The translations under genes and the position numbers were made by a program. A DNA stretch of 64,000 nt, taken from Plumapathes pennacea (lineage: Eukaryota; Cnidaria; Anthozoa; Antipatharia; Myriopathidae). Location of the stretch: contig OZ038462.1 in NCBI GenBank assembly GCA_964036295.1, positions 29,077,759-29,141,758 of the forward strand, written 5' to 3'. Below the pieces are notes generated by a model that was not told where the DNA came from, did no database searches, and saw only the letters and a list, made by a program, of their open reading frames with translations. This document shows positions 38,840-49,622 of this stretch, in pieces (the stretch's first letter is position 1; every line of letters begins with the position of its first letter).

Positions 38840-41026
38840 GTAATCTTTACAAGATGAAGCGACGGCAACGCCAGTGAAACAATAAAACTCATTGCAGAAG
38901 ACAAAAGCAGCACGTGAATATGTGGAATGACATGATCTCGTCGTGCAACACCTAGAAGGACAACGGCAACCTCGGTAAAACAATAAAATTCATTGCAGAA
39001 AACAAAAAACGCTACGGAATTTGTGAAATTGACCTGTTCTTGGCGTCGTCGTGCTCTCGCGTGCGACTTCAAATAGGGACTTTAAGATACAGGACGCGAG
39101 AGGACGACGGCGACGTCGGTGAAACAATAAAACTAATCACAGAAGACAAAAGAAGCACGTGAATAAGTGACATGTTCTCGGGGTCGCCGTGCTCTTGCGT
39201 GCGACTTCAAATGCTTCTTTTTTACGTCGTTGTCAGGACGTGGACGCCCAGTTTGATAAAATAACGGCGGTCGCTCTTCTTAGTAGGAAACGATGAAATC
39301 AATGGAACCTAAGCAAAAACGAAACAAATTGAGCAACCTAAGAATAGGCAAAGTTACAAAGACATAGGGAAAACAGAGACACTATTTTTTGCTTCCTCGC
39401 GTTGCCGTTGCCGTCCTTAAACTCCCTAATGCTTCTTTTTTCAAAGGTTGTCAGAACGTGGACGACATTTCGAGAAATTAAGACAGTCGTTCTTATCAGT
39501 AAGAGACGATGAACCGCAACAGAACCTCAGCAGAAAAAAAAAATGGAACAAACTGAGCGACCTAAGAATTAGGGAACATTGCAAAGACATAAGGAATACG
39601 GAGAAACCTTTTTCCTGGTTCCTCGGATTTCCGTCGCCGTCCTAGTTTGCTGAAGCTCCCTAATAACTGAGACGCAGACGTATTATTGGTGCTTAAACTT
39701 ACACAACTTTGAGTGACAACTTGATTTTTTCGTTCCATGCATTCTGGATTACTCACCCGTTACAACGCTTTCACAAATGTAAGCCCGCCACCCAACATCT
39801 TTCTGCACATTGTTGAATTTCCCATAAAATCCACCTGGATAGTTTCTTGCTATAAGAGCCACAACTTCCAGTTCATTATCGCCAGGTTCTCCTGGTTGCC
39901 ACTGATCTATGGTCATCGCCTCTCCACTCACCCAGGTCCAGTTTCCAGTGCTAGTATTTTTGTACAAACCGATGTGCCACTCGTCGAAAAACCTCTGAAT
40001 TGTCGATTTCCGCAGAATTGCATTCTTGATAAACTCCCACTCATCATCAGTTTCCATGGATACCAGATCATGGCCAAGCTTCTTACACGATTCTCTGTTT
40101 TTATCCCATGCTTCTCCCTTCGTGGTGTAATTGTAGCAAGAGCAAGTTGTGAGAGCTCCTACCATGCGATAAACAGATATTATATTAGTTGTTGGGCTAT
40201 TTATCAAAATTTATACCCAAGACCTTTAGACAAAAATGTTTGATAACGATACCATTTGGGGTGTCCCCCTCCCCGGGGTATCACCACTGACAAAATGTAA
40301 CTGTCTTTATATCGTTGGAGCGGGATCTGGTATATTAACTTGGAATTTTAGCCAATAGACCTTCTAGAGTTGTGTCCAAAAAGACTTGTGAACATTTCAC
40401 TTCGTGTAAACTAAGCATAAGATACTAGTGGTCCGTTTTTGGTACTATAATCAATAATTAACTAATTTGTAATTATATTATCTTGTGTTTGACAAAATCG
40501 TAAAAATTGTATGTCTTCTTTTCGGATGTCACGCTATCTCAAGGTCACATACCTTCACGTCCCAGCTGAGAACGCCCATACAAATGTGTTTATAATTTGT
40601 CGTAAAATAACGCTACACCAGCACCATTGTGGGTACAAAATCGCACTTGTTATGTGTTCCTGTGATATCTAATTTCTATAAATATTGGGAAGATTACGAA
40701 ACTCCTTTGACAGCGCAATCATCTGAAGCGGTGACACGGATCATTCACTTTCACTTCGCTTCATTTGCATTTGGCTTTGGAAATTAAAGTCAGACACACA
40801 GTTGTGTAACCCAGTGAATAAGGGAACAACGGTGACTGTTTGTTTTACGACCTGAACAGTTGAGAACAAGTGAACTACACAGAAGAACAAGCAGAGTGAA
40901 CTCCGCCTGCGTTCCACCGAGTAATCACGCTTTGACTGTTATTATTTACTTACCAACTTCAATCGGTGCCACAATAGCATAACAAATCAGTGCAGCAAGA
41001 ACCTCTGCTGCGAGAATCCTCATCAT
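33889..41026 (-). CDS. C-type lectin-like receptor, A2 ectodomain with tail A (complete)
   Basis: Exons: signal 40954-41026 (MMRILAAEVLAALICYAIVA), CTLD 39757-40158, stalk 38377-38499, membrane 37637-37813, 25-bp exon 35847-35871, tail 35611-35770, tail and stop 33889-34083. Total 1155 bp, 384 residues, in frame. The CTLD shows WHIGL, WTWVSG, GEPGDNE at the EPN position and YICES; the C2-C3 cysteines are absent. The stalk has C-x3-CW. The helix VVLILAVVLGVLFVVVAVVL is followed by GIFFLKRFRRSRKSR; a run of ten T codes the FF and keeps the frame. All six tail motifs are intact: NPYDNV, TYAEI, TYATV, LCYAEL, TVYADV, VYANM. Three introns carry younger insertions (34377-35245, 36327-37560, 38196-38340), none touching an exon. 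Confidence 0.8.
34377..35245. mobile_element. Unclassified 0.87-kb insertion with hairpins at both ends
   Basis: Present here but absent from the equivalent tail introns at 3595 and 28312 (GTGTTATTTTTAAAATT uninterrupted). It begins with the hairpin ATGCTGGGCC-TAA-GGGCCCAGCAT and ends near the hairpin TGTCGCG-TTTTCT-CGCGACA. Within it (about 34970-35135) lies a CTCCCAA-family MITE. No transposase frame. Any target duplication is at most TT. Subterminal hairpins and T-rich targets fit Helitron/Helentron-type non-autonomous elements, but that is a guess. Confidence 0.55.
36327..37560. mobile_element. Fold-back element with ~73-bp terminal inverted repeats and 8-bp target duplication
   Basis: Ends AACCTCGTTCCCAGGCTC... 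and the inverted copy match over about 73 bp with few differences. The 8-bp duplication TAATGTTC flanks it (36319-36326 and 37561-37568). The paralogous site near 29330 is empty. An 8-bp duplication fits hAT or P superfamilies. A broken minus-strand frame (37108-37464; ICRPCERRLDNFRAFK) may be a relic of a transposon zinc-finger protein. A second MITE is nested at 36547-36913. Confidence 0.75.
36547..36913. mobile_element. Nested MITE, TAGGGA(G/C)TTTAAG ends
   Basis: Ends TAGGGAGTTTAAG and CTTAAAGTCCCTA are inverted copies. It is nested in the fold-back element 36327-37560. A second copy in the opposite orientation is at 39075-39432, with a further partial copy at 39432-39664. Confidence 0.65.
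38196..38340. mobile_element. MITE with GGCCCGGTTGTTCAAAGAGT ends, CTG target duplication
   Basis: 145 bp, ends GGCCCGGTTGTTCAAAGAGT and ACTCTTTGAACAACCGGGCC, inverted over about 34 bp with one change. It is flanked by CTG on both sides. The paralogous intron near 49100 (GTATTCTGATG) is empty. A 3-bp CWG duplication fits PIF/Harbinger. Confidence 0.75.
38745..38840. repeat. Compound CTA/ATA microsatellite
   Basis: (CTA)n followed by (ATA)n, continuing to about 38839. The equivalent position in the next copy is 49470-49622, longer there. Confidence 0.9.
39075..39432. mobile_element. MITE, TAGGGACTTTAAG ends (inverse of 36547-36913)
   Basis: Inverted-orientation copy of the nested MITE at 36547-36913, with shared internal motifs. 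It lies in the intron between the CTLD and stalk exons. Confidence 0.6.
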
Positions 41027-41104
41027 CTTCCTTTGAGTCTGACTGATGACCGCGAACAAACCGAAATACTGAAAAGAACTGACTTGTGTAACCGAACCAG
41101 CGAA

Positions 41105-41112
41105 TGACGTCA
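41105..41112. promoter_or_regulatory. CRE-like TGACGTCA upstream of A2 gene
   Basis: Octamer 79 bp before the ATG at 41026. Confidence 0.5.
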
Positions 41113-42679
41113 TACCCCGCCTCACGACGCCACTGCAGTCACAAAGCGGAAGTTGTGTGAATTCTTGTCACACGTAACTCCTTATATGAAGAAAATATGA
41201 CCAAGACTGTTTTCGAGGTTTTTTTTTTTTTTACCACGAAAAAGGGGCCGGGGAGCTGAACAGCATCGATTCATGAAGCTTAATATATTTCCGCAAATAA
41301 GAATTAGCACGGAGTTAGTGGTGAAGTGAGTCGTGTCTACCATATACAATACTTTTGGCTATTCGAAAACAACAGTAAGGAGAACGAAAATAGATTTTGG
41401 AGGTTTCCTTCGCATCTGAAGCGGAAATTGTAACCAACCAATGGGCGTGATGCTTGTCCGTGTTCATGAATTTGGCGGATGTGAGTGCCATATCCGCGGC
41501 ACACAGTGCTACGGGAAACACGGTTTCACAAAGAGAAAACGAGTTGCTTCCCTTCCTCATTCCCAGGCTTAGTCGTTTCTCGCCGATCCGTGTGACCCAT
41601 AAGAAGCTTTCCTTATTTTGCTCGGGCCAGAGTTCTTGCCTACTAACGCAAGTCTTAAAATAGATATTGACGGTATAATATATTCTGAATTCTGGCGGTT
41701 TGAGCAATATTGAAAACCCCTCCACCTTGTGTCAATAGTTTTGCAAACGTATGCAGAAGTAGACAGCAAAAAATGTGTAATTTCACTTAGAAAAGTGTGT
41801 TGAAGATGTATAATCTCATCAGTACAATCTATTTTTAAGAATACATCTCCCGAAAATAAAATAAGGAACATTTGTTTTTGTCACACAGCGTCTTATGCTG
41901 ATCCCTCAACTACGCATGCAACACTATAGTAAACACTATTACACATAGAAAATGGTGCCAAAAGTATATGTAGAGTTCTATTCGGTTGTATATCCTTTAG
42001 TGTTCTCCCATTTACGTTGACTTACGTAACCGTCAGTAAGAGATCCCAAAATAAAAAACGAACTAAAAGTTGATCTCTTCAGATTTACCTAAACAATACG
42101 GTGAAAAAATGTACACTGCTTCCTGGAAATCACAACTGAGATAGTTAGGTCGAGACAGTTTGTCACCACAACTATACCTGTCCAAAGCCCACAAATATAT
42201 TAAAGTGATTTAGCTGTACCAAATTTTAAAATTCAGTGTACAATATTCCTATACCACAGATACACAGATTAGATTCTGGATGACGATACTGTATTGTCGA
42301 ACGTCGGACGAAATTGTTTTAGTTATTTCCTAGTTTTGTCAGTTAAAACGTCAGCTGTTTTTCATTTATCGGTTATTTTACAACTTTTCTTTTCCTATTT
42401 TCGGTTATGAGTCAATTAAAACAATTCCCATTTATTAGTAGTGAAAGTTAGTTTGGGCCCGTTTCCTTGCTGATCAGCTCCTCCCATCCACAACCTTGTT
42501 CTGCTCGCTCTGACAATCGGCAAGACAAACAGAAAGCGTAGAAGACGGCCGTTCTTTTTTTGACTAATAAGTATAGTGAGCTATGTGCATGTCACCCAAG
42601 GACAATACAAAGAGACTTAGGCACTGGGCCAATTTACATAATCAGGGACCCCACTCATTAGTTCGTCTGTGACGTCATC
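41113..42679. other. Spacer upstream of A2 gene
   Basis: No gene seen. It corresponds closely to 51631-52635 and, with insertions, to 11603-13636. Confidence 0.4.
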
Positions 42680-42765
42680 TTAACAACACGACGACAAACG
42701 ATCTACTATGTCAGCGGTCAGCCCTGCTTCTTCAGTGTCCCCAGCATCAGTCAGTGAAGTGTACG

Positions 42766-44165
42766 TCACCTCAAGCGGATTATAATGACTCTCACTCAGT
42801 GCCTGATACAAATGTGACGAAGCAGTGACGTTAGTGAAGTCCTGTTTATCTGTGATTGTTCCAGCATGTTTTTTATTTTCTCTCATGGACTCCACCATCG
42901 GGATGTCGCCTTTTCGGGCTTCTTTGTACATCTTGATATTTTCTCAGTCCCTGCAGGAGATCGATAAGAGAAAAAGGAGGAAGAAAATACGTCTTAATTT
43001 TAAGGACGATGAAGAGAAAGGTCCATGGATGTAGTAATAATGTAGAACTTTATCTTGATCGGTGGTTTTACCTTTTATCGTTGGTTGGACAGAGCTGGTG
43101 TGCATCTCTGCGCATGTTGTCACATTTTCTATAGGAAAATTGGCTAGCGGCAAACAATCCAGTGAAACGTTTGGCTGACCAAAGATGAGAAAATGGTGAA
43201 TTAATGAAGGAAGTTATTAAGAAATCAATTTAGGTGCCTCACATTATTAATCTGTGGGAGTTTTAAAAATCGCATAAAACAATGAAAAATTATCCTTAAA
43301 GGGAGGTGTTTTTGCTATATAAGCTCCGAACAAGACTGGGATTGCCAGTGAGCTTGTGGCGTGATTTGAGTTGAGACCAGAATAAACTGAAATGAGAAGT
43401 TGGGACAAGAGCGAGACTCCCAAGAGAGATTTCAGTCTCACCAGAAAAATATCATACAGAATAGAGAACTTGGCTTTTGAGACCTTGCTCAAATGAAACC
43501 TGATTAAACTATACATTTTCATTACAACACTCATACATTTGCTTCTTAAAGGTTATAAGAGACTCTGCATTTTGAGCTTAGGTGTGAAAGGGTCAGCCAG
43601 CAAGAAAAGAGTAATGCGTGGCCCGGTGCGTGACTTACTGTATGTATGCACATTCTATTTTGACAGTTTGACTTTGAACACTTATTTCTAATCAGAGACC
43701 ACGATTAATCCAGTGTTCGCTTCAATACTTATCTGTTTTTTTTTCTTACTGAATACGTTTCTTTTATTAGACTTTCGAGTATTCGCGCTCTGTAACAAAT
43801 ATACACTTGAAAGCGAGGAATATAACACGAGACTTGTTTACAATATTATTGCGGTTTTGTTTCACAGCGTGTTCAGTCCATTTGTGACTAACAAACTCAA
43901 TGCTCAGGACTATTTCGGTGTATTTTTCATTTCTAGCATACAGTTACCATTGCAAAACAAAGGCTACATGATCGAATGAAAAAAAAAAAAAAAAAAAAAA
44001 CATTTCAACAGCACTCTACGATAAGCCAAAGCATTTTGACGGTACAGGCTCGCAGTATTGTGTGGAGTCTTGAGCTACGTCGCAGTCCTCTTATCACGAT
44101 GAGATGGGTATTTTCGTTACAAAATAGATGTACTTTCGTCGAAAATACTTTACAAAACAGCTACA
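42766..44165. repeat. 1.4-kb segmental duplication, copy 1
   Basis: Near-identical to 55700-57072 in the same orientation, including the membrane-less B' tail, stalk, a CTCCCAA MITE and an A run of about 23 (43979-44000; only about 10 A in the other copy). Confidence 0.9.
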
Positions 44166-44199
44166 GTATGTATGAGGCAACAGATGTCATGTACAGTGT

Positions 44200-44880
44200 A
44201 AAATGTTTATGGCTAAAGTTCATCGTAGTTTTGGTGTCCGTTTTCGGCCTGGTATCTTCTCAAAGTATTTCGTGTCGCCACAGAAAGTTTCATCGGGACT
44301 AAATAATTAGCGGCGACAGAGTTATTTGCAATCCCGTAGCGGTATCCGTCAAAATCGAATCCATCAAACATTTGTTTACGGCTATTCTCAAAGCTTCCGC
44401 GGGTGAACTTAAAGCTGGTGTTACACTGGTCGATTTGCAACGACGATTTGCAACGCCGATTTGCTCCAAATTCGCGCAACGGTTTTGCAAGTTTATGAAT
44501 CGCTTTCAAAAGCTTGCAACGCGTTGCAGCACTGCAAACATCGTGAAAAATCGTTCACAATGGGGTGTTACACCTGAACAATTTTTAGCGCAACATCGTA
44601 TCGTTGCAAGTCGTCGTTGCAAATCGACCAGTGTAACACCACCTTGAGAACGGAACGCAAGCCTTAATAGTTCCCTAAAATCCGGTTTATTCGTGCATGT
44701 TCCACACAGAGCCAAACGGTATTGAGTTTGGATGCGACGCAGCTAACTTTACACATAAGTATTCAATCAATCGCCTGCATTTCAAGTTGTTTGAGATCAC
44801 CTTACGTCATCGCATATCACGTGACAATGTGAACCAATCACCGTGTGCTGATCCTCGACCCAGAAAAAGAACAAAATGAG
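44200..44880. repeat. Dispersed repeat, related to 60660-61550
   Basis: Contains CTTTCTGTGGCGACACGAAATAC and, at the other end, a motif with CACGTGA and ATCACCGTGTGCTGA, both in the opposite orientation to the copies near 60780-61520. A common core encodes short matching peptides in the copies (KYLMD, LSVATRNT), which may be a transposon relic. A MITE is nested at 44417-44640. Confidence 0.6.
44417..44640. mobile_element. MITE with GGTGTTACACTGGTCGATTT ends
   Basis: 224 bp, ends GGTGTTACACTGGTCGATTT and the inverted AAATCGACCAGTGTAACACC, paired over about 38 bp with one mismatch; many TTGCAACG motifs inside. The related copy near 60990 (GAACTTAAG uninterrupted in reverse) lacks it. No clear target duplication. 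Confidence 0.75.
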
Positions 44881-45157
44881 CAAACACGCTTCATTTTAAA
44901 GCTTGTGTCTCCACAAGCAATAACGCCTCGTATTTACAAACAACTAAATGAGTATATCAACGTTCCACTTAGCGTTTTTTTTTGTTCATTTTGAATAGAA
45001 ATGAATGAACTGCCTTCAGCATGGATTATCTTCTGTTCTTTTCTTCACGTATTCACTTTCTCCTGTTATTTAAAAGCAGACATTTCTCTAATCATTAAAT
45101 AAGGAAAAGCTGCATGCCAGCTCGTGGGATTTTTCATGTGCTCTTAAGGTGAAATAA

Positions 45158-45340
45158 TACAGGCAACATTTTCAGTGCAACGTGTCGCGCAACATTGTTG
45201 CATTGCAAGCCGGTTGCACCGAAATACTGTGTGTGGGTTCTACTTTGTGCAACATTGTTGTTGCAACTTGCAATATGGTGAAAATACGCGCACTATTACG
45301 GTGCAACTTGCTATGCAACATTTTTGCGTTTTCCAACATC
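45158..45340. repeat. GCAACATTGTTGCA-rich repeat
   Basis: Contains several copies of the self-complementary GCAACATTGTTGC and TGCAACTTGC. Looks like a short palindromic element; ends not resolved. Confidence 0.4.
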
Positions 45341-45964
45341 AAATGATTTACAGGAACAACGACTCGCCTTTAGGGATGAAAGACAAACCAACCTTGCAGA
45401 AGGTTGATTGAGTAAGAATCAATAATTGATTGTGAAGTTTCATTGTTTCCTGGTAAGTGTACCCAAATCCTGTGGATCACATGTTGTTACTGCAGACAGT
45501 TGAGTAACTTAACTGAGGAACAGAAATACAGCTGTAGTAAGCTGGGCTGATTTTTTTTTGCAAGGTAAACATCCCGTTGAGTTACATTCAGCTCCCGCTT
45601 ACCCATATCCACATCCTGTTTTATTTCATCAACCCGATGTGCCACTCGCTTTCCCTAGCGGATGTCGAGCGGTTTTGAATTTTGCCACTCCCTCTTTGTT
45701 TCAATAGGCACCAGGTCTCTTCCAGTCTTTTGGCATTCCTGTCTGCTCTCTGCCCAGGACAAAGCGTATAAGCCATGAAACGTGTAACAGAAGGAGTTCA
45801 TCATAGCTTAGGTAAGGAAACAGGAAGACGGTTAACCAGGGCTTCAATAGTTTTCTATGTTTAGTCATGCTTACTTCTGATATCCCGGCCCTCCCCCTTT
45901 CCATTTCTGCCATCGCATCCGAGTTATTTACTTTCTCGACGAGAAAGCACTCTCTTGACATGTG

Positions 45965-47700
45965 CATATAAGCTGACTGTTGAACGTTTTTACCTTAATC
46001 AAACCGCATCGCGATACTTAATTATAGCTTGAATGCAAACTGACACACAATCAAGCTGTGCTAATAACTGCAGTTCTCCTTCCTTACCGGCCTTAACCGT
46101 AGGGTAAGCCAACGTCTTGTGGACCAGCTGTATATGAGAGAGGCTGTCAGAACGTTAAACGCTTTCTTTTGTTACGGGGCTATAACAGACTTTAGAGGTC
46201 AAGCTCACTTTTAACCCACTTCTGCGATGATGTTCCGTTTACAAGAACAAGTCTCAAAATGATCTTTCTAGATTCGAGCTGATAGCTTTTTGCAGAACAA
46301 GCGTTAAGTCGTCCCAGCGTTTCCTAATGGTTTTCACACGAGCCGAACTAGAACACAAAGGATAGGAAATGGGTTTTCGTTAGGATCAAGTTCAAAGTCA
46401 CATTCGGAACTCATATTTCCGAATGGACTTTTCCACTAGGATATCTTTAACACTCGAGTGTTTCCTTTATTGGACTAACACACTTATTATAAAGTAAAAC
46501 TAACACATTCCGATGGATATGCCGATTGGCTGTAGTAAGATCTGAAGGAAGAGAAGCTGTTGGCACGCCTACAGTAGTGCACGCACTTGCCGTTGCTCAT
46601 TTCCTAAGAAAAGATATTCAAATAATAACAAGATCACTCAGATTTCCTAAAGAAGGCCTCATTGTTAATCACTGTAAACAACCACGTAACACTTGATTGA
46701 ACATCTATGTTAACTCTTCCAATTGTCAACAAAAGAACTCCAATTCACTAATTCATTTGCTTCCAAAACTACGGTAAGATATTCCAGTTTTAACCTATAC
46801 AACATTTTACATTCATGGTTGATATCTCTAGAAAATGAAAGAACCCGAACGGGTTTACAAGTTGCTTTTCGTTTTGCGTCTTGCTAGCTGAAGCAATTTC
46901 AGCTCAGGAGGTTACCTCCCACTCAGTCTTAATAATCCTTGCGCAGTTTTGAACATATCGCTGAAGAAGCTTCCCCGTAGTTTAAGCGGGTCCCGCCAGT
47001 ATCTGATTATTGTTGGTGTGCAGTTGCAATCTGAAATACTATACAGAACAGATCCATGTATTCCGTATGAAAGCAACAGAATTTTCCAAGGGGGTCATAC
47101 TTTTAATGCATAAACTACCCTGCCAACTGGTTCAGCACTAGCTTTTTAACAACAATTTAGTGCTTCAAACATTGCTGTCAGCAGCACTTAGCATTAGTCT
47201 CATATTGAAAGCATGGTTTTGCGTTTCAAACAGTTTCAACAAGCACAGAGTTGTTATGGAGCGGGAAATTATATCCAAGCAACTTCTCGTACAGACCGCC
47301 ACTTAAACTTGGAGAAGTGGCGAAGCTGTGCTAATATTATCCGTTTTAAATCAGTGATAATACAGTGTACATAAATCTTAAAATTGACTTAGTCTCTTTG
47401 ATCCGGTAATGGCACAGCGATTAGAAATATTTAAAATATACTGGACACCTGATTTGTTTTTGCCCGATACATGCAAGGTATAATTCCCATTCAAGAAGCA
47501 AAGGGAGTGAACTCTTTCACACCCAAGTTCAAAATGCAAATTCTCGCAACTTTTCAGAAGAAATAGTATGAGCTATGTACTGAGAATTGATAGATCAATC
47601 AACTTTCATTGGAGCAACCTATATAAAACAAAATTCTTCTTAATGTATTTTATCTGCAGTGAGAAACTGAAAAAATATTGAAGTTGGTCAATCTTGGGAT
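45965..47700. other. Spacer homologous to 20782-21934
   Basis: No gene seen. Contains the possible leftover stalk segment at 46085-46130 and a CTCCCAA-family MITE at 47513-47703. Confidence 0.35.
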
Positions 47701-47717
47701 TTAAAAATAGGAGCAAG

Positions 47718-49494
47718 TCACACATTAGGCATGTTTTCATAATCATTGTCTCCACTTTTCCTTGTGTGTTCAACGGTCTCATAAGGAGAGAGCAGACGAT
47801 CATCTTCATTGGCTACTCCTGCCGCTTCATTGTGTTCACGGCTGGCTTCAGACAATGACGCGTACGTCATAACAGACGGCTCCCAGCGGTTCTCACCCAG
47901 TGCCTGGTACAAAGTTGGAGCAGCCTTGTCAACAGGTTCCTGGTGATCTCTGTTCGTGCCAGCGTTCTCGTCAGGTTCCCCTTCATTAGAGCATGAGCGT
48001 CACTTAGTTTCTCTTTTTATACAACAGGTCTAGCAGACTACCACCTGTGAACCGCCGGCTTAAAATAGACTAGTTTATGTTTTAGAATAGAATGCTAGTA
48101 CTTGTGGGAACTCGCTTTAGACTTCGTCGGTGTGAATATAAAAAATGCATGATAAATCATATAAAGGTTGCTGTGAGAAAGCTAAATGCCCTTAAAGAAG
48201 TTTAAGCTGACATTCATTCAGTCAAGGGTTATATAGCCCCTATTGGGAGCAAGTGTAAGTTTATCTAAGTTTATATGTTGTGCTAACAATTAAACCTTAC
48301 CTTCTTTTGTCCGGCTTTTTCGTGACCTGCGAAATAGTTTCAACAAAATAAGTCCTAACACAACAGCAACAACAACAAAGAGAACACCAAACACCACAGC
48401 CAAGATCAACGTGACGGGTGGCTTGTTGCTGGATCCGGGTTTGGAATTGGGTTCTACAGGGAATGGAGTGGTCGAACCTTGTTAAGAAAGAAAAGAAACT
48501 TTCAGCCGATGTAACTGATGCGAATTGAATATTTAAAAATCTCTGGAGGTGGATTGTATGTATGTTATATACTGTAGATGAGTTATATGCCGTGCAAAGC
48601 GAACGTTGCTGAGGTTGCCGGCGTTAAGTCTGCGTAGAACAAAGAGAAGGGACATTTTAAAAGGTTTTTTATGTACCATGAATTCGTTTGTAAAGGGCAG
48701 AAACGAACTCTAACCTATTGAACGCCAAAAGCAATGCTAACTGAACGAACTGTACTATTTGGTTTTGTTCGTTTCCTCGCGAAAGTTAGCACAAAATTAG
48801 TGTATTTTGGCTTCATATAGAGGCATGTAGCCCTTGAGTTTACTAGAAAATGTGCGGGTCCAAATAAAACTCTGCAGTTCCCTGGTTTAGGAAGCAGTGG
48901 CACCTCCAACTGCGAGCTCAGCACTTTGGTCCCAATTACATAATAAAAGGATACTCTATGTGCTGATGTAGGTTCTTGATAAACAAAGTTCGTTTGAGCT
49001 TGATTATTTTATTGTTGTTGTCGCCCCCATATTTGCCAACAGTTTTGTCATCGCCAATAAGTATTGTGTGTGATTCTAATTTCTCACTAAAATAGTATTC
49101 TGATGTTTCTACGGTGGTCTATAGAGCAGCCTTACCATTTTCCTTTGGACTGATTGAGGTGCTATTTGCCTTTGATGGTGAAATCGATGATGTCACAGAT
49201 ATTGTGGGAAGAGTTGTAGGATGAGTCCAGCAGTCTCTCGAACAGTAAGCAGAATTAACTAAACAGATGTAAAAAACAAGTAGGAATCCAATCAAAATAG
49301 CTGCGAACATGAGACAGCAATAGCTTAACTGACGAATATAACAGAGGACACCATTTAAGAAATGTTTGTAATAGCTGTTTAACGAGTATATATTTTCTTT
49401 AAAGACTGCCGGTGATCTAAATGTAGGAGAAAATCGCATTAAATCCTTTGTGATTAAAGTTAAAGTACTACTACCTCTACTACTACTACTACTA

Positions 49495-49528
<34 letters not shown>

Positions 49529-49543
49529 TTAATAATAACAATA

Positions 49544-49622
<79 letters not shown>

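Larger units (their letters stand above)
42680..45806 (-). pseudogene. Type B' lectin receptor copy: tail, stalk and CTLD remnants
   Basis: Three separated remnants. (1) The tail frame 42680-42931 is open and keeps HLYQAL, 11 residues, VTYTSL (a perfect ITIM-type V-x-Y-x2-L). Compared with 13.9-14.05 kb the membrane segment is gone: CTCCTGCAG now joins directly to GGACTGAGAAAATATC, and an in-frame TGA lies just before the tail Met. (2) The stalk segment about 43072-43174 has seven extra bases before it that break the phase. (3) The CTLD remnant about 45550-45806 starts well (acceptor CCTAAG; CYTFHGLYALSWAESRQEC) but runs into a stop after LDIR and loses its second half. A repeat block at 44200-44880 separates 2 and 3. 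The tail alone might be expressed; the receptor is broken. Confidence 0.6.

Noticed and set aside
39737-40243. Plus-strand frames opposite CTLD exons (also 10209, 50261, 60169)
   Set aside because: Antisense shadows of conserved CTLD exons; recur only because the exons do.
43976-44302. Lys-rich 108-codon frame
   Set aside because: Begins in a poly-A run and crosses two repeat boundaries.
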